Source of the DNA: Ignavibacteria bacterium
Lineage (GTDB): Bacteria; Bacteroidota; Ignavibacteria; UBA10030
Direction of reading: 5' to 3'
Assembly: GCA_016873805.1 (NCBI GenBank)
Contig: VGVZ01000015.1
Coordinates: 1-64,000, forward strand
DNA length: 64,000 nt
Part shown: positions 27,654-36,595 of the stretch, piece after piece
Layout: every line of letters begins with the position of its first letter
Numbering within the stretch: position 1 is the first letter of the stretch
Made by a program: the position numbers and the translations under genes
The notes under the pieces: generated by a model
The model's input: the letters and a program-made list of their open reading frames with translations, nothing else
The model's database searches: none
What the model was told of the DNA's origin: nothing

Positions 27654-29324
27654 ATGAACGCCAGCCGCATCCAAGGAGACCAATCCTGGAAGATGTTGGT
27701 CAGATTCACAACAGGTTTGGCAATTCTGTCGGGATTATTACTCGGAGCGGCTTTTCCACCATCTCCGCTTTATTTTCTTGCGTATGTGGCGCTAATTCCA
27801 TTTTTGATCCTGCTCGAACGTCTAGAAACCTATAGACAAGTATTGTTCTATACCTATCTGATGGCGTTGGCGTTTCATCTGGTCACGTTGTACTGGGTGG
27901 GTGGATTTACACACCGCAGAGATCCCTATTTGATGGTGATGGGCACGGCACTGGTTCTTTTTCATCCAACATTCTACTGGCTCATCACAATTGTGTATTT
28001 CTTTTTACAAAAACACGCTGGTGTAACAGCGGGACGTGTGGCGTTTCCGTTCCTCTGGACTTCGTACGACTATCTCCACTCGCTTTCAGATTTTTCCCCT
28101 TGGATTTCCATCGGCAACAGCCAAGCATATAACCTCTACGGAATCCAAATCGCAGAATACACCTCCACGTACGGCCCTGGCTTGTTTGTTCTGATTATCA
28201 ACGTTCTCTTATCTGTTTTGCTTGCTCCCTTTTTCCGGAATACTAGATCCCTTTTTTCCCGTAATTCTCTAGTTGTAGCTACTGTGGTTGTTTTGTTCTA
28301 CGTTGGTCCTCTGTTCTACGGTATAATCGCTGTCAAAGATCGGGGAATTCCTCCTTCAAGAGATAGACTACGCGTTGCCATCATTCAACCGAACATTGAT
28401 CCTTGGGAAAAATGGGGGTATCGTACGTTGAAGTGGAAATCCTTTCAAGACCAGTTGAGTTTGCTCCTGAACGAAAGCAAAGAAGTCGCTGCGAGGAACC
28501 CCGAGCTGATTGTTTGGCCAGAGACAGCAATTCCCTACGAAATCTTTTCATCGCGTCATTTTGTCGACTCGCTGACGTTGAGAAAAGAGCTGGATTCCAT
28601 TTGTGTCGCTGTATTCACCGGAATGCCCGCCGTGGAATCTTTCGATTCAGCTCATTCACCAGTGTCGGCAGTCGGAACTAGCCACGCAAATACTTTTTTC
28701 GAATACTATAACGCCGCAACGTTGATTGTTCCCCATCAACCACTCGGCCAAATCTACAAGAAGGTCGTACTGGTTCCCTTTGCTGAGAGAGTTCCATATG
28801 CAGAAACATTCCCATTTCTCGTTGACGTCTTCAAATGGAATGTTGGTACTGGCGCTTTGAACAAAGGGCAGAATCAAATCGTTTTTCAGCTGCCGTTGCG
28901 CTCGGGCGAGAACGCTCAGTTCTCGGGGGTGATTTGTTTTGAGTCAGTTTATCCTAACTTCGTCCGGACATTTGTGGACCGAGGGGCACAGTTGTTGCTA
29001 GTGATTACCAATGACAGTTGGTGGGGAAATACATCGGGCGCATACCAGCATGCTGCCTACGCGTCGTTTCGGGCTATTGAAAATCGACGGTGGATAGTCC
29101 GGTGTGCCAACGGTGGCATCTCTTCTTTCGTCGACCCGACAGGGATTGTACGCGAGTCAACAAAGATGTATCTGCAGACAAGCTTGGTGAGCGATTTGAA
29201 TCTTTCAAATGAGAGGACATTCTATGCCAGACATGGAGATCTTTTTGCACAACTCTGTGTGCTCTGCTCAGCATCAATTTTCGTCATAGTTATGGCTGGA
29301 AAACTCCTACGGAAAAGAACATAG
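27654..29324 (+). CDS. lnt: Apolipoprotein N-acyltransferase
   Basis: A 556-residue inner-membrane enzyme that adds the third acyl chain to the N-terminal cysteine of lipoproteins. Six or seven N-terminal helices (to about residue 225) precede a periplasmic nitrilase-fold domain. The catalytic triad is visible: Glu290 in VWPETAIP, Lys370 in YKKVVLVPFAE and Cys428 in GVICFES. The ending ITNDSWWG...QHAAYASFRAIENRRWIVR is canonical. A final membrane helix closes the protein. ATG 27654 is chosen over a TTG at 27645; the ribosome site is weak. Many lipoproteins in this window would be its substrates. GC content is lower here than in the 30-43 kb region. Confidence 0.92.
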   Translation: MNASRIQGDQSWKMLVRFTTGLAILSGLLLGAAFPPSPLYFLAYVALIPFLILLERLETYRQVLFYTYLMALAFHLVTLYWVGGFTHRRDPYLMVMGTALVLFHPTFYWLITIVYFFLQKHAGVTAGRVAFPFLWTSYDYLHSLSDFSPWISIGNSQAYNLYGIQIAEYTSTYGPGLFVLIINVLLSVLLAPFFRNTRSLFSRNSLVVATVVVLFYVGPLFYGIIAVKDRGIPPSRDRLRVAIIQPNIDPWEKWGYRTLKWKSFQDQLSLLLNESKEVAARNPELIVWPETAIPYEIFSSRHFVDSLTLRKELDSICVAVFTGMPAVESFDSAHSPVSAVGTSHANTFFEYYNAATLIVPHQPLGQIYKKVVLVPFAERVPYAETFPFLVDVFKWNVGTGALNKGQNQIVFQLPLRSGENAQFSGVICFESVYPNFVRTFVDRGAQLLLVITNDSWWGNTSGAYQHAAYASFRAIENRRWIVRCANGGISSFVDPTGIVRESTKMYLQTSLVSDLNLSNERTFYARHGDLFAQLCVLCSASIFVIVMAGKLLRKRT

Positions 29325-30230
29325 AGGTGGTATCGATGACGTTTTGCGGAAATTCGAATTGCAGATCTTCTTGTCGTAATGCTTCTGGTTCCAGCGTCTA
29401 TTGCTTTTGCACTACGCTACTCCTTTTGGCTCACTGGAGCGACTTCGCTCGAGGGGATCGTGGCTTGTATTCTTGAATCTCTGCCAATTGAGAAATTCCT
29501 TGAGTTCGAGCAACATCTTCTCACTGCGAGAGAAGGGTTCAGTTTGTCAAGAGTAACTACTCAGGGCACGATTCCAATCGGAGATGATAATGTCAAGAGT
29601 TATGTGTAAAAGCAGCTGGGCGATTCTTCGTTGAGATCGAGCACCTGCTACAAAAAGAAACGGCAGCCACAGAAGTTGTGACTGCCGGAAGAAGCGAATT
29701 CCCTTGATCTCACGCTGAAGCAGAAGGGCCAAACCGAGCCCCAGCGGCACTTCGATCGCTATCACCGTGAGGGCGTACAGGAGCGTGAGTCCCAACGATT
29801 CCCAGAAATCCACACTCTGCAACAGAACGAGGTAGTTTTTCAAACCGACGAAATTGAGGACGGGCGAGATGAGATTGTAGTCACTTCAAGCCTGTATCAT
29901 CCCCTCCCTCAAAACAGTGGGAAGTAGTCGTGAGGGAGACGAATCTTACTCTCCCCTTCAAATTCACGACCGACCTCTTCCAGCTTCTCGCAAGAGTAGT
30001 TTGTTTCGACACTGCGCGGAATCAATTCATTGTTGAAGATATTCATTGTTGGAATTGCTAATTATCCCCTCCAGCGATCAGAGAGCCCTGAAATTCGCGC
30101 CGGCCATATCAGGTCTCGAACCAGCTTTTCGACTTACCCTGAGGCGATCGATTACTATATGGGTACGTACTTCCAGATCTCCCGTCACCGATCACGGACA
30201 CCATTGACTTCCTGACGAAGAACGTACAGA
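29325..30230. other. Relic region after lnt
   Basis: About 900 bp with fragments but no intact gene. A plus-strand frame from ~29351 reads IRIADLLVVMLLVPASIAFA then RYSFWLTGATS, which looks like the start of a membrane protein, but loses hydrophobic character and stops at 29609. A minus-strand transporter fragment overlaps it (see 29547-29885). From 29886 to 30230 short frames such as STYPEAIDYYMGTYFQISRH suggest other debris. Confidence 0.4.
29547..29885 (-). pseudogene. Fragment of a sugar ABC-transporter permease (MalF/UgpA type)
   Basis: The minus-strand frame opens right after a stop at 29886 with DYNLISPVLNFVGLKNYLVL, then LQSVDFWESLGLTLLYAL and VPLGLGLALLLQREIKGIRF. This is the conserved stretch after the first helix of MalF-like permeases (the FVGLxNY motif and the second helix). 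After FFRQSQ the frame no longer matches, pointing to a frameshift or junction near 29670. The EAA loop and the rest of the permease, plus the binding protein and ATPase, are missing. A dead fragment. Confidence 0.65.
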
Positions 30231-31421
30231 TCAGCGAAGCAGCAGCATCTTCGCCGTCTTGCTGTAACTTCCTGTCACCAGCTCGTAGAAGTACACTCCG
30301 CTGGCAACTTCACGACTCTGATTATCCCTTCCATTCCAGAGAACAGTGTGTGAACCCGCAGGCCGCTCGGTGTTCAAGAGCGTCCGAACAAGCTGACCCA
30401 TTGTGTTGTACACCGACAACACCACATATTCCCGCCGTGGAATTTCGAATGCGATCGCCGTTGAAGGATTGAACGGATTGGGATAGTTCTGGAACAGCGC
30501 ATACGTCGCGGCTACGGGCGGTTGATCATCAATAGCTGTTAGAGACCCATTGGAGGTCCCGCGCGTCCGTCTATTGAGAAGCTGCCACGCCCCTCCATCT
30601 CCGAGCCGACCGTAGCTTTGAGAGGTATCCATTGCGGCAAAGGTGATACTGTCGATAATTGCCCCCGCAGCGTTCTCGAGCCAAACGGTTTCTCCGCCAC
30701 TGGAGAGACCAAAACCACTCGGATCAATCGTCGTGCTGATGTCGGTGACAACCACGTAGAATCCCTTTGCCGGAATGGTTGTCCCTGCAGCGAACGTCAT
30801 TTTAGGCTTCGTGCCGCCCTGACCCCCATTGTCATAGATCTTGTAACCTGCAATGTTGAGGAGAGCCGTTGTGGTGTTGTAGAGCTCGATCCAGTCCGGG
30901 TCAGCTGTAGTCCCCCTTGAGTAGATTTCATTCATGAGTACGAGGGAATTGGACAATCCGCGCGAGATTGGAGTTCGAAGACCCCAGGAACCTCCATCGG
31001 GAAGCCGGCCATACGTCTGACTGGTGTCCATGGCGGGGAAGGTAACGCTGTCGATAATGGAACCCGACGCATTTTCGAGCCATACTTTTTCTCCGGTACT
31101 CGATAGACCGAAACCACTTGGGTCAACGGACGTGCTGATGTCTGTTACAATTACGAAGAATCCTTTCGCGGGGATGACTGTCCCCGATGGAAATGTCATC
31201 TTCGGCTTCGATCCTGACTCCCCGCCATTGTCATAGATCTTGTAGCCACTGATGTCGACCTGACCATTGGATCCGTTATGCAGCTCGATCCAGTCAGGAG
31301 CCGCGGTCGTGCCGCGCGAGTAGATCTCGTTCATCTTCACCGCTGATGTCTGTGCGATTCCCCACGCACTGAGCAGACTCGCGGCAAAGATCACGAGAAA
31401 CAGTAAACGAACGAGTTTCAT
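30231..31421 (-). CDS. Secreted double lamin-tail-domain protein with T9SS sorting domain
   Basis: A 396-residue exported protein. Signal peptide ending LLSAWGIAQ; then two tandem lamin-tail domains (residues ~27-155 and ~165-290), each opening MNEIYSRGTTA.PDWIEL and containing ISGYKIYDNGG or IAGYKIYDNGG, TDIS.T.DPSGFGLSS and AMDTSQ.YGRL; then a T9SS domain (QNYPNPFNPSTAIAFEI, GVYFYELVTG, KMLLLR). Lamin-tail folds in secreted bacterial proteins usually mediate binding or anchoring, often beside nucleases or phosphatases. AAGGAG precedes the ATG at 31421. It is last in the minus-strand series following the phosphate porin. The two domains are about as alike to each other as to the lipoprotein at 32.3 kb, so all three arose by duplication. 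Confidence 0.88.
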   Translation of the reverse strand: MKLVRLLFLVIFAASLLSAWGIAQTSAVKMNEIYSRGTTAAPDWIELHNGSNGQVDISGYKIYDNGGESGSKPKMTFPSGTVIPAKGFFVIVTDISTSVDPSGFGLSSTGEKVWLENASGSIIDSVTFPAMDTSQTYGRLPDGGSWGLRTPISRGLSNSLVLMNEIYSRGTTADPDWIELYNTTTALLNIAGYKIYDNGGQGGTKPKMTFAAGTTIPAKGFYVVVTDISTTIDPSGFGLSSGGETVWLENAAGAIIDSITFAAMDTSQSYGRLGDGGAWQLLNRRTRGTSNGSLTAIDDQPPVAATYALFQNYPNPFNPSTAIAFEIPRREYVVLSVYNTMGQLVRTLLNTERPAGSHTVLWNGRDNQSREVASGVYFYELVTGSYSKTAKMLLLR

Positions 31422-31514
31422 AATGACTCCTTTGATATGGTGGGTAGCTTTGTGAAGCATATTGTTAGACACGCCGCACACGGTCAGCATGGTACGATCT
31501 TCCACGCAGAGACG

Positions 31515-32258
31515 CTATTGCGGCTTCTGAAAGACGTACAGCTTCCCGTCGGTATCACAAACGATATAGATCTTGTCCTGGACGATGGTGATCCCCTCCC
31601 CTTTGGTGAAGGGAATCGAATACTCGGCCAGTAACGTTCCACTCGTGGTCATCTTCATCACTTTCTTCGATTCATCGCTCACGATCCAGAGGTGGTTCGT
31701 CTGCTCCTCATAGAAGACATCCGAAAGGTCTATGGATGCGGTGATCTCGACCCGGGACACCTCCTGTCCTCTATAGTATTCGAGAAGCAGGCGCGGCAGC
31801 TTCTCGTTCACAATGAACAGATGATTGCGCTTGTCGACTGCAATGCCTTCGAGCGCGTTCCCGGCATTCGAAGCTACTTTCACGGGAAAACTAAAAAATT
31901 TCGTTCCACCAGCCGAAAACATGCTCACGAGTTGATTCCGTTCTTCCACAACGTAGATCGTGTCCCCCGCCGGCGAGAGCGCGATTCCTTCAAGATCGGA
32001 TCCGTCCACAACGAACGATCGAAGGATCCGTCCGGTGAAATCGAGGTCATAGATTGTTGAATTGGCATCCGAGACGGTCATCAGCACGTTACGGCGTGGA
32101 TCGTACGCCAGACCGGACGGCTCGGGCACTTCGGTGTCGTAGACAGCGACCTGAACAAGAGGGGTAACGGCCGGAGCATCAACTGCACCTGTGGGTTCCT
32201 TCCGTGCACATGACCACGCAAGCAACCCCACCAGCAGGACCACAATTGGCTTCATCAT
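31515..32258 (-). CDS. SdiA-regulated-type beta-propeller lipoprotein
   Basis: A 247-residue lipoprotein (lipobox LLAWSC, signal to residue ~17). The mature part is a propeller of the SdiA-regulated/YjiK family: EPSGLAYDPRRNVLMTVSD, ILRSFVVDGSDLEGIALSP, GNALEGIAVDKRNHLFIVNE, and EGITIVQDKIYIVCDTDG. The repeated EGI/EGIA with acidic loops is the family hallmark and resembles phytase-like propellers that hold calcium. Because its neighbours import phosphate, an extracellular phosphoesterase role is possible, but no active site can be proved. It lies between two lamin-tail genes on the same strand. Confidence 0.82.
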   Translation of the reverse strand: MMKPIVVLLVGLLAWSCARKEPTGAVDAPAVTPLVQVAVYDTEVPEPSGLAYDPRRNVLMTVSDANSTIYDLDFTGRILRSFVVDGSDLEGIALSPAGDTIYVVEERNQLVSMFSAGGTKFFSFPVKVASNAGNALEGIAVDKRNHLFIVNEKLPRLLLEYYRGQEVSRVEITASIDLSDVFYEEQTNHLWIVSDESKKVMKMTTSGTLLAEYSIPFTKGEGITIVQDKIYIVCDTDGKLYVFQKPQ

Positions 32259-32324
32259 CTCATACCTCGCCGTGGACCATCTCAGGGCATCCGGGATTTC
32301 CGGCCGTCTCTCATTGTTGTTTGA

Positions 32325-32828
32325 TCACTTGTTTGCAGCACCTTTGGTCATGTTGGATGTCAATGTCCACGTACCGCCATCAGGAATTCTGCTGTAGGTC
32401 TGCGTGACGTCCATCGCGGGGAAGACGACATTGTCGATCACCTTTCCTGAGGCGTCCTCCAGCCACACCTCTTCGCCGGCGCTCGACAGTCCGAACCCAC
32501 TTGGATCAATCGTCGTCGAAATATCCGTTACCACCACATAGTATCCTTTGGCAGAAATTGTCGTTCCCGCCGGGAGGGACATTTTCGGTTTCGTGCCGCC
32601 CTGGCCGCCACCATCATAGATCTTGTAACCGCTGATATTTACAGGGAACGACGAGGCATTATAGATCTCGATCCAATCGGGATCAGCGGGAACACCCCTG
32701 CTATAGATTTCATTCATCTTGATGACGGTCGGCTCAACCACGACGGGGGCAACAAACGGCTCGGGCCTGTCACAGGAGACGAAGACGAGCGGCGCAACAA
32801 ACAGAGTCAGAAGAAGATAGTTTTTCAT
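32325..32828 (-). CDS. Lamin-tail-domain lipoprotein
   Basis: A 167-residue lipoprotein (VAPLVFVSC lipobox, Cys about residue 19) carrying one lamin-tail domain: VIKMNEIYSRGVPADPDWIE, ISGYKIYDGGGQGGTKPKM, VVTDISTTIDPSGFGLSS, MDVTQTYSRIPDGG. It is nearly interchangeable with each domain of the secreted protein at 30.2 kb. AGGAG lies 8 nt before the ATG at 32828; longer upstream codons are not used. It follows the 38-residue lipoprotein gene by 16 nt. It probably sits on the outer membrane and holds a partner or substrate there. Confidence 0.85.
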   Translation of the reverse strand: MKNYLLLTLFVAPLVFVSCDRPEPFVAPVVVEPTVIKMNEIYSRGVPADPDWIEIYNASSFPVNISGYKIYDGGGQGGTKPKMSLPAGTTISAKGYYVVVTDISTTIDPSGFGLSSAGEEVWLEDASGKVIDNVVFPAMDVTQTYSRIPDGGTWTLTSNMTKGAANK

Positions 32829-32844
32829 GTTTTCACTCCTGGTC

Positions 32845-32961
32845 TTATAATGATGCCTGAATTCTTGTTGACGAGACGAGTGCAGGTTCCTCACGCGAAC
32901 ACGACGGGAGCGCCGCGAACATCAAGATCACCGAAAGTATTCTGAGCAGTCGATGGTTCAT
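32845..32961 (-). CDS. 38-residue mini-lipoprotein
   Basis: A very short gene with every mark of translation: AAGGAG 7 nt before the ATG, a positively charged start (MNHRLLRIL), a hydrophobic core and a lipobox ending ALPSC (Cys21), leaving a mature tail of only 18 residues (CSREEPALVSSTRIQASL). It fits tightly between the porin (stop 16 nt upstream) and the lamin-tail lipoprotein (start 16 nt downstream) on the same strand. Its product would be a lipid-anchored 18-residue peptide, probably outer-membrane. No family known to me. It could alternatively be the remnant of a longer lipoprotein. Confidence 0.62.
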   Translation of the reverse strand: MNHRLLRILSVILMFAALPSCSREEPALVSSTRIQASL

Positions 32962-32977
32962 GTTCAAACTCCTTAGT

Positions 32978-34258
32978 CTAGAATGACGCCTGAAATCTCA
33001 TCTGGATGAATGAATGATCGTCGTCCTCCTTGAGGGTACCCTTACGCGTGGCATATTGATCCAGGTCAACCATCGAATAGTTGAACTGAAGCTTGATATT
33101 GAGATTCGGATAGTAGTTAATGCCGAGCATGAGTTGCTTGGATTTCCCGCCGAAGATCTTCGCCGCATCATCATTCAGATCAAGCATGCTATACCGGGCG
33201 GCAAGCTCCAAAGCTCCCCACGAGTTCTTCGGGGGATCGATCAAACCAACTTCTCCTTCGTCGATGTAGTAGTTGCGGGTTTCTCCGGTGATCAGCCATG
33301 TTGCGGTGGCATATCCGCCCCAGAAATTGACATCGGCCTTCCCGTACCATCGCTTGATCTTCGTCGCAAGATATTCGGCCTGCACGTAGAACGGCCCCTG
33401 GATCAGCATGAACTCTCCCCCAAATCGATCATAGTAGTTCACATCAGTGATGTCTCCCGAGTGGAGGAATTTCGGATTGAACACGTACGTTTCGGTACGG
33501 GCACTCACCTCGATTGTATTCGGTTTCAGATCGGCCACGGCATCCGGAATCTTGTACGAGCCAGCGACGCCAAGATGCAGATTACTTCCATGCTGATTGA
33601 GTGGAGCCACTGACAGTCGGAGATTTGTGGAAAAGCCCTCATCCTTTTGACCCTTGTCGATCCGGGTTCCGGCCTCATGGCCCATGACGGCCACCGTCAC
33701 CTGTCCCAACTCATTCCAATACCGGGCAGAGAAGCCGAGTCGCCTGCCCAACGGAATGGCGTTTGAGACTGACGCTCGCTCCAGGAACGTGATGAGCCGT
33801 GAACTGTTGAGTCGTTCCATTCCCAGGGGCTCCTTGAAATTACCGACCTGAACTGCGAGGTCACAATCGGGCACTGTATACCGGATCCACATGTCCCTCA
33901 GTTCGATCTGAGATTTCGTTGAAACCGCCTCACCAAGATCCACGTCCAATTCGGTCTGCCAATCTCTGAACAGAACGGTCTTCAGGGCAAAGGTGAGGCG
34001 TCGAAACGTAGCTCCGTTGCTCATCGTATTCTTGTTCTCGAAATACCACGCGGCATCGATTTGGATCCTCGAGTCAAACCACCACTGGAAATTGCCGTCT
34101 TCCGATTTGAACAGCAATTTCCCCTCGGGTTTCTTCAACTCCACCGTGAGGGGGGCTGCTTCATCCTGAGCTTGCAGGTCGGCGGATACGCACAAGACCA
34201 ACAGTGCGAGGATCCATAATCCGAAGACCCCAGCGCGTGTTCTCTGATAACTTCTCAT
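32978..34258 (-). CDS. Phosphate-selective porin, OprO/OprP family
   Basis: A 426-residue outer-membrane barrel. Signal peptide ending SADLQAQ; then a short N-terminal region and ~16 amphipathic strands, ending in the aromatic SFIQMRFQASF required for barrel assembly. Family blocks include WWFDSRIQIDAAWYFENKN, LRDMWIRYTVPDCDLAVQVG and NFKEPLGMERLNSSRLITFL. Members conduct phosphate or pyrophosphate. It lies downstream of the PiT transporter and DUF47 genes, completing a path from outside to cytoplasm. A GGAGAT site lies before the ATG. Confidence 0.9.
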   Translation of the reverse strand: MRSYQRTRAGVFGLWILALLVLCVSADLQAQDEAAPLTVELKKPEGKLLFKSEDGNFQWWFDSRIQIDAAWYFENKNTMSNGATFRRLTFALKTVLFRDWQTELDVDLGEAVSTKSQIELRDMWIRYTVPDCDLAVQVGNFKEPLGMERLNSSRLITFLERASVSNAIPLGRRLGFSARYWNELGQVTVAVMGHEAGTRIDKGQKDEGFSTNLRLSVAPLNQHGSNLHLGVAGSYKIPDAVADLKPNTIEVSARTETYVFNPKFLHSGDITDVNYYDRFGGEFMLIQGPFYVQAEYLATKIKRWYGKADVNFWGGYATATWLITGETRNYYIDEGEVGLIDPPKNSWGALELAARYSMLDLNDDAAKIFGGKSKQLMLGINYYPNLNIKLQFNYSMVDLDQYATRKGTLKEDDDHSFIQMRFQASF

Positions 34259-34372
34259 AGGGAGATCCTTTCATGTGTGTGGGAGTCCAACAACACTTGC
34301 CTTCAAGAGTTTTTGGTAACTGTGAATTTGAATCGCGTTTCAAACAACATTCGTCCGGTGCCGGGATATCAA

Positions 34373-35848
34373 CTAGCGCCTCCGGCAGATCTCATGGAGC
34401 AGCGAGTACTGCAATCTCAAACCCTTGTTGTGGGCTTCATGCCCTTTGCCCTGGAGTGGCCGCCATTCTTCCGACTCCTCCATGAGCATTCGGTCAAGCT
34501 GCCAACGGTGAATGAATTCTCTGCCGTGCAGGTCAGCCAGAGTGCGGAACTGCCCAGGACTGAGGCGTTGATCTCCAAAGTCCGCTTTCAGGATGGACAA
34601 CGTGTCGATCTTCATCGAATCGATTTCCGCGAACGAGAAAATCGTGAAGAGCTCTTCTTCCCTCCAGGGGTACTGACTTCGAAGAGCGTTCCTCAGATTC
34701 GCCGCTCCGACGATCCTTTTTCCTTTGAGCGATTGGAACCTCACGGCGGGCAATTCCCTCGCCTCCAGGGCTCTGATTGCCGCCGGCGTCAGCTCATAGG
34801 GAACCTGATTCACGACCTTCTGTTCAAAAACGTTCTGCACGAAAAACAACGCCACGAGAGAAACGATGCACGCGGCAAGGGGCGCCAGGACCCATCCGGC
34901 GGCAATTTTTCCCAGGACTTTGAAATTGATTCCTTTCCCTCCCCTCGCGAGTCCGACACCGATGACCGCACCAATGACGGCCTGTGTGCTTGACACAGGG
35001 ACGAGAGGAAACGTCGGAAGTCCATTCGACGCCAGCCAGGCCTCCAGCCGTTCTGAGGCAAATAAGAAGAGAACCAATGCCTGGGATATGACGACGAGCA
35101 ATCCGGAGAGCGGCGTAATCTTGTACAGCTGACCACCGACGGTGTGCATCACCCGATAGCTATAGGAAAATATTCCAACGGCGATAGCGGCGCCGCCAAT
35201 GAGGAACAGCTGTTGGATTCCGGAAATCTTGAAAAATGAGGTCAGCGCGATGTCTCTGAACGGAGACGAAGAAACAAACAACCCCATGACATTCGCGATA
35301 TTGTTTGCGCCGAGAGAATAGGAGGCAAACGCACCCGCGATCACGAAACCGACGCGGGTATAGGCGTCGAGGTGCAGGATGTGGATCTTTGCTCTTCGGA
35401 GAATAGCTGTGACGGCTTTGAACAAACTAAACGCAAAAGCTGCCGCGAGGATAGGACAGAGCACCCAGGTTGAGACAATTTTTGTGAATGAGCTGATGTC
35501 GGTCGGCGAACCGGTGAAGAGATTCCACCCGATGATCCCTCCAACCACAGCCTGCGAAGTTGAGATCGGCAGACCGATTTTCGTCATCCAGAAGATTGCC
35601 GCGGCTGCCGCCACGATGACCGTGAAGCTTCCGGCGAGCGCGTTGACGGCACCAAGATCATTGAGGGTCCGAGCTGGACCGGCTCCGCTCACAACGGCTC
35701 CAAGAATGACGAAGACGCTGGCGACGGCGGCCGCGGTCCTGAAACGAACCATCCGCGACACAACAGCCGTCCCGAAGACGTTCGCTCCGTCGTTTGCCCC
35801 GAGTGACCATCCGAGAACGAGGCCGCCACTGATAAACAGCCAGACCAT
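34373..35848 (-). CDS. pitA: PiT-family inorganic phosphate transporter with C-terminal extension
   Basis: A 491-residue inner-membrane phosphate permease. Both inverted-repeat signatures are present: GWSLGANDGANVFGTAVVSR near the N-terminus and ASYSLGANNIANVMGLF in the second half, with the paired STSQAVVGGIIGW and SSTQAVIGAVIGVGL. About ten helices end near residue 345. The remaining ~145 residues are a soluble extension (ELTPAAIRALEARELPAVRF ... LRLQYSLLHEI) that typical PiT proteins lack; it is probably cytosolic and may contact the adjacent DUF47 protein. The gene begins 12 nt after the DUF47 gene, the usual PiT accessory arrangement. Confidence 0.92.
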   Translation of the reverse strand: MVWLFISGGLVLGWSLGANDGANVFGTAVVSRMVRFRTAAAVASVFVILGAVVSGAGPARTLNDLGAVNALAGSFTVIVAAAAAIFWMTKIGLPISTSQAVVGGIIGWNLFTGSPTDISSFTKIVSTWVLCPILAAAFAFSLFKAVTAILRRAKIHILHLDAYTRVGFVIAGAFASYSLGANNIANVMGLFVSSSPFRDIALTSFFKISGIQQLFLIGGAAIAVGIFSYSYRVMHTVGGQLYKITPLSGLLVVISQALVLFLFASERLEAWLASNGLPTFPLVPVSSTQAVIGAVIGVGLARGGKGINFKVLGKIAAGWVLAPLAACIVSLVALFFVQNVFEQKVVNQVPYELTPAAIRALEARELPAVRFQSLKGKRIVGAANLRNALRSQYPWREEELFTIFSFAEIDSMKIDTLSILKADFGDQRLSPGQFRTLADLHGREFIHRWQLDRMLMEESEEWRPLQGKGHEAHNKGLRLQYSLLHEICRRR

Positions 35849-35860
35849 TCGACTTCCTTC

Positions 35861-36505
35861 CTAGACCGACCTCTTGATTGCGGCTATGGCCAGTCGATCA
35901 CAGACATCTTCCGCTTGATCGGCAATACCCTCGATATGAAATGCAAAGTACCGAACGTGGAATTTCTGACTCAGTTTGATATCCATCCGAAATACCAGCC
36001 GCTTGATTCTGTCGCTAATCTGATCCGATTGCTTCTCATAGAACATGCACTTGCTGATTTGATCGCGCACTTGTTCCGGATCACGGAAGTACGTGCGAAT
36101 TGCAAGAACCATGGACTCGACGGTCGACGCCGTTGCGCACGCGAGTTCAAAAAACATCGGCCCAAGCGATCCAGGGATCATCGGTATTTCGACAGCATAC
36201 TGATTCACCGTATTCGCCAGCTGATTGATGACTTTATCGGTGCTTTCGAGCAATCCGAGCACATCGCCGCGCATGTCGGGAATGAGCGTATGGAGATACA
36301 GCTTGCTTTCAACAGATCGGCGAATCGCGTCAGCTCTGCTCTCGTGGTTGACGATTTGTGCCCGGAGATACTCAAATCCCTCCTCATCCTCCTCCATGTA
36401 CTTTTTGATCCCCTCCTGGAACAGGAGCGCGGCCTTCAGTACCAAATCGAGGAACTCGTCAATTTCCAGTTCGAGCTCTCTGGTTTTGCGCATCGGAAGT
36501 TTCAT
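35861..36505 (-). CDS. DUF47 / PhoU-like phosphate transport accessory protein
   Basis: A 214-residue all-helical cytoplasmic protein of the TIGR00153/DUF47 family. Landmarks: LELEIDEFLDLVLKAALLFQ, the metal-ligand-like ESRADAIRRSVESKLY, LLESTDKVINQLANTVNQ and the ending FHIEGIADQAEDVCDRLAIA. These proteins fold like PhoU and regulate the co-transcribed PiT permease. Spacing to pitA is 12 nt. GGAG lies 13-16 nt before the ATG. Together with pitA and the OprP porin it forms the phosphate-uptake core. Confidence 0.9.
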   Translation of the reverse strand: MKLPMRKTRELELEIDEFLDLVLKAALLFQEGIKKYMEEDEEGFEYLRAQIVNHESRADAIRRSVESKLYLHTLIPDMRGDVLGLLESTDKVINQLANTVNQYAVEIPMIPGSLGPMFFELACATASTVESMVLAIRTYFRDPEQVRDQISKCMFYEKQSDQISDRIKRLVFRMDIKLSQKFHVRYFAFHIEGIADQAEDVCDRLAIAAIKRSV

Positions 36506-36595
36506 GACTGTGCGATCTCCTCACGAACGAATATTGGACGAGGGAACAGATTCTTTTGACGGATGTTTCGTCACCATATCACGATAGAACACCAG

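Noticed and set aside
34277-34993. 238-codon plus-strand frame opposite the PiT gene
   Set aside because: Antisense shadow; no ribosome site and no recognisable domain.
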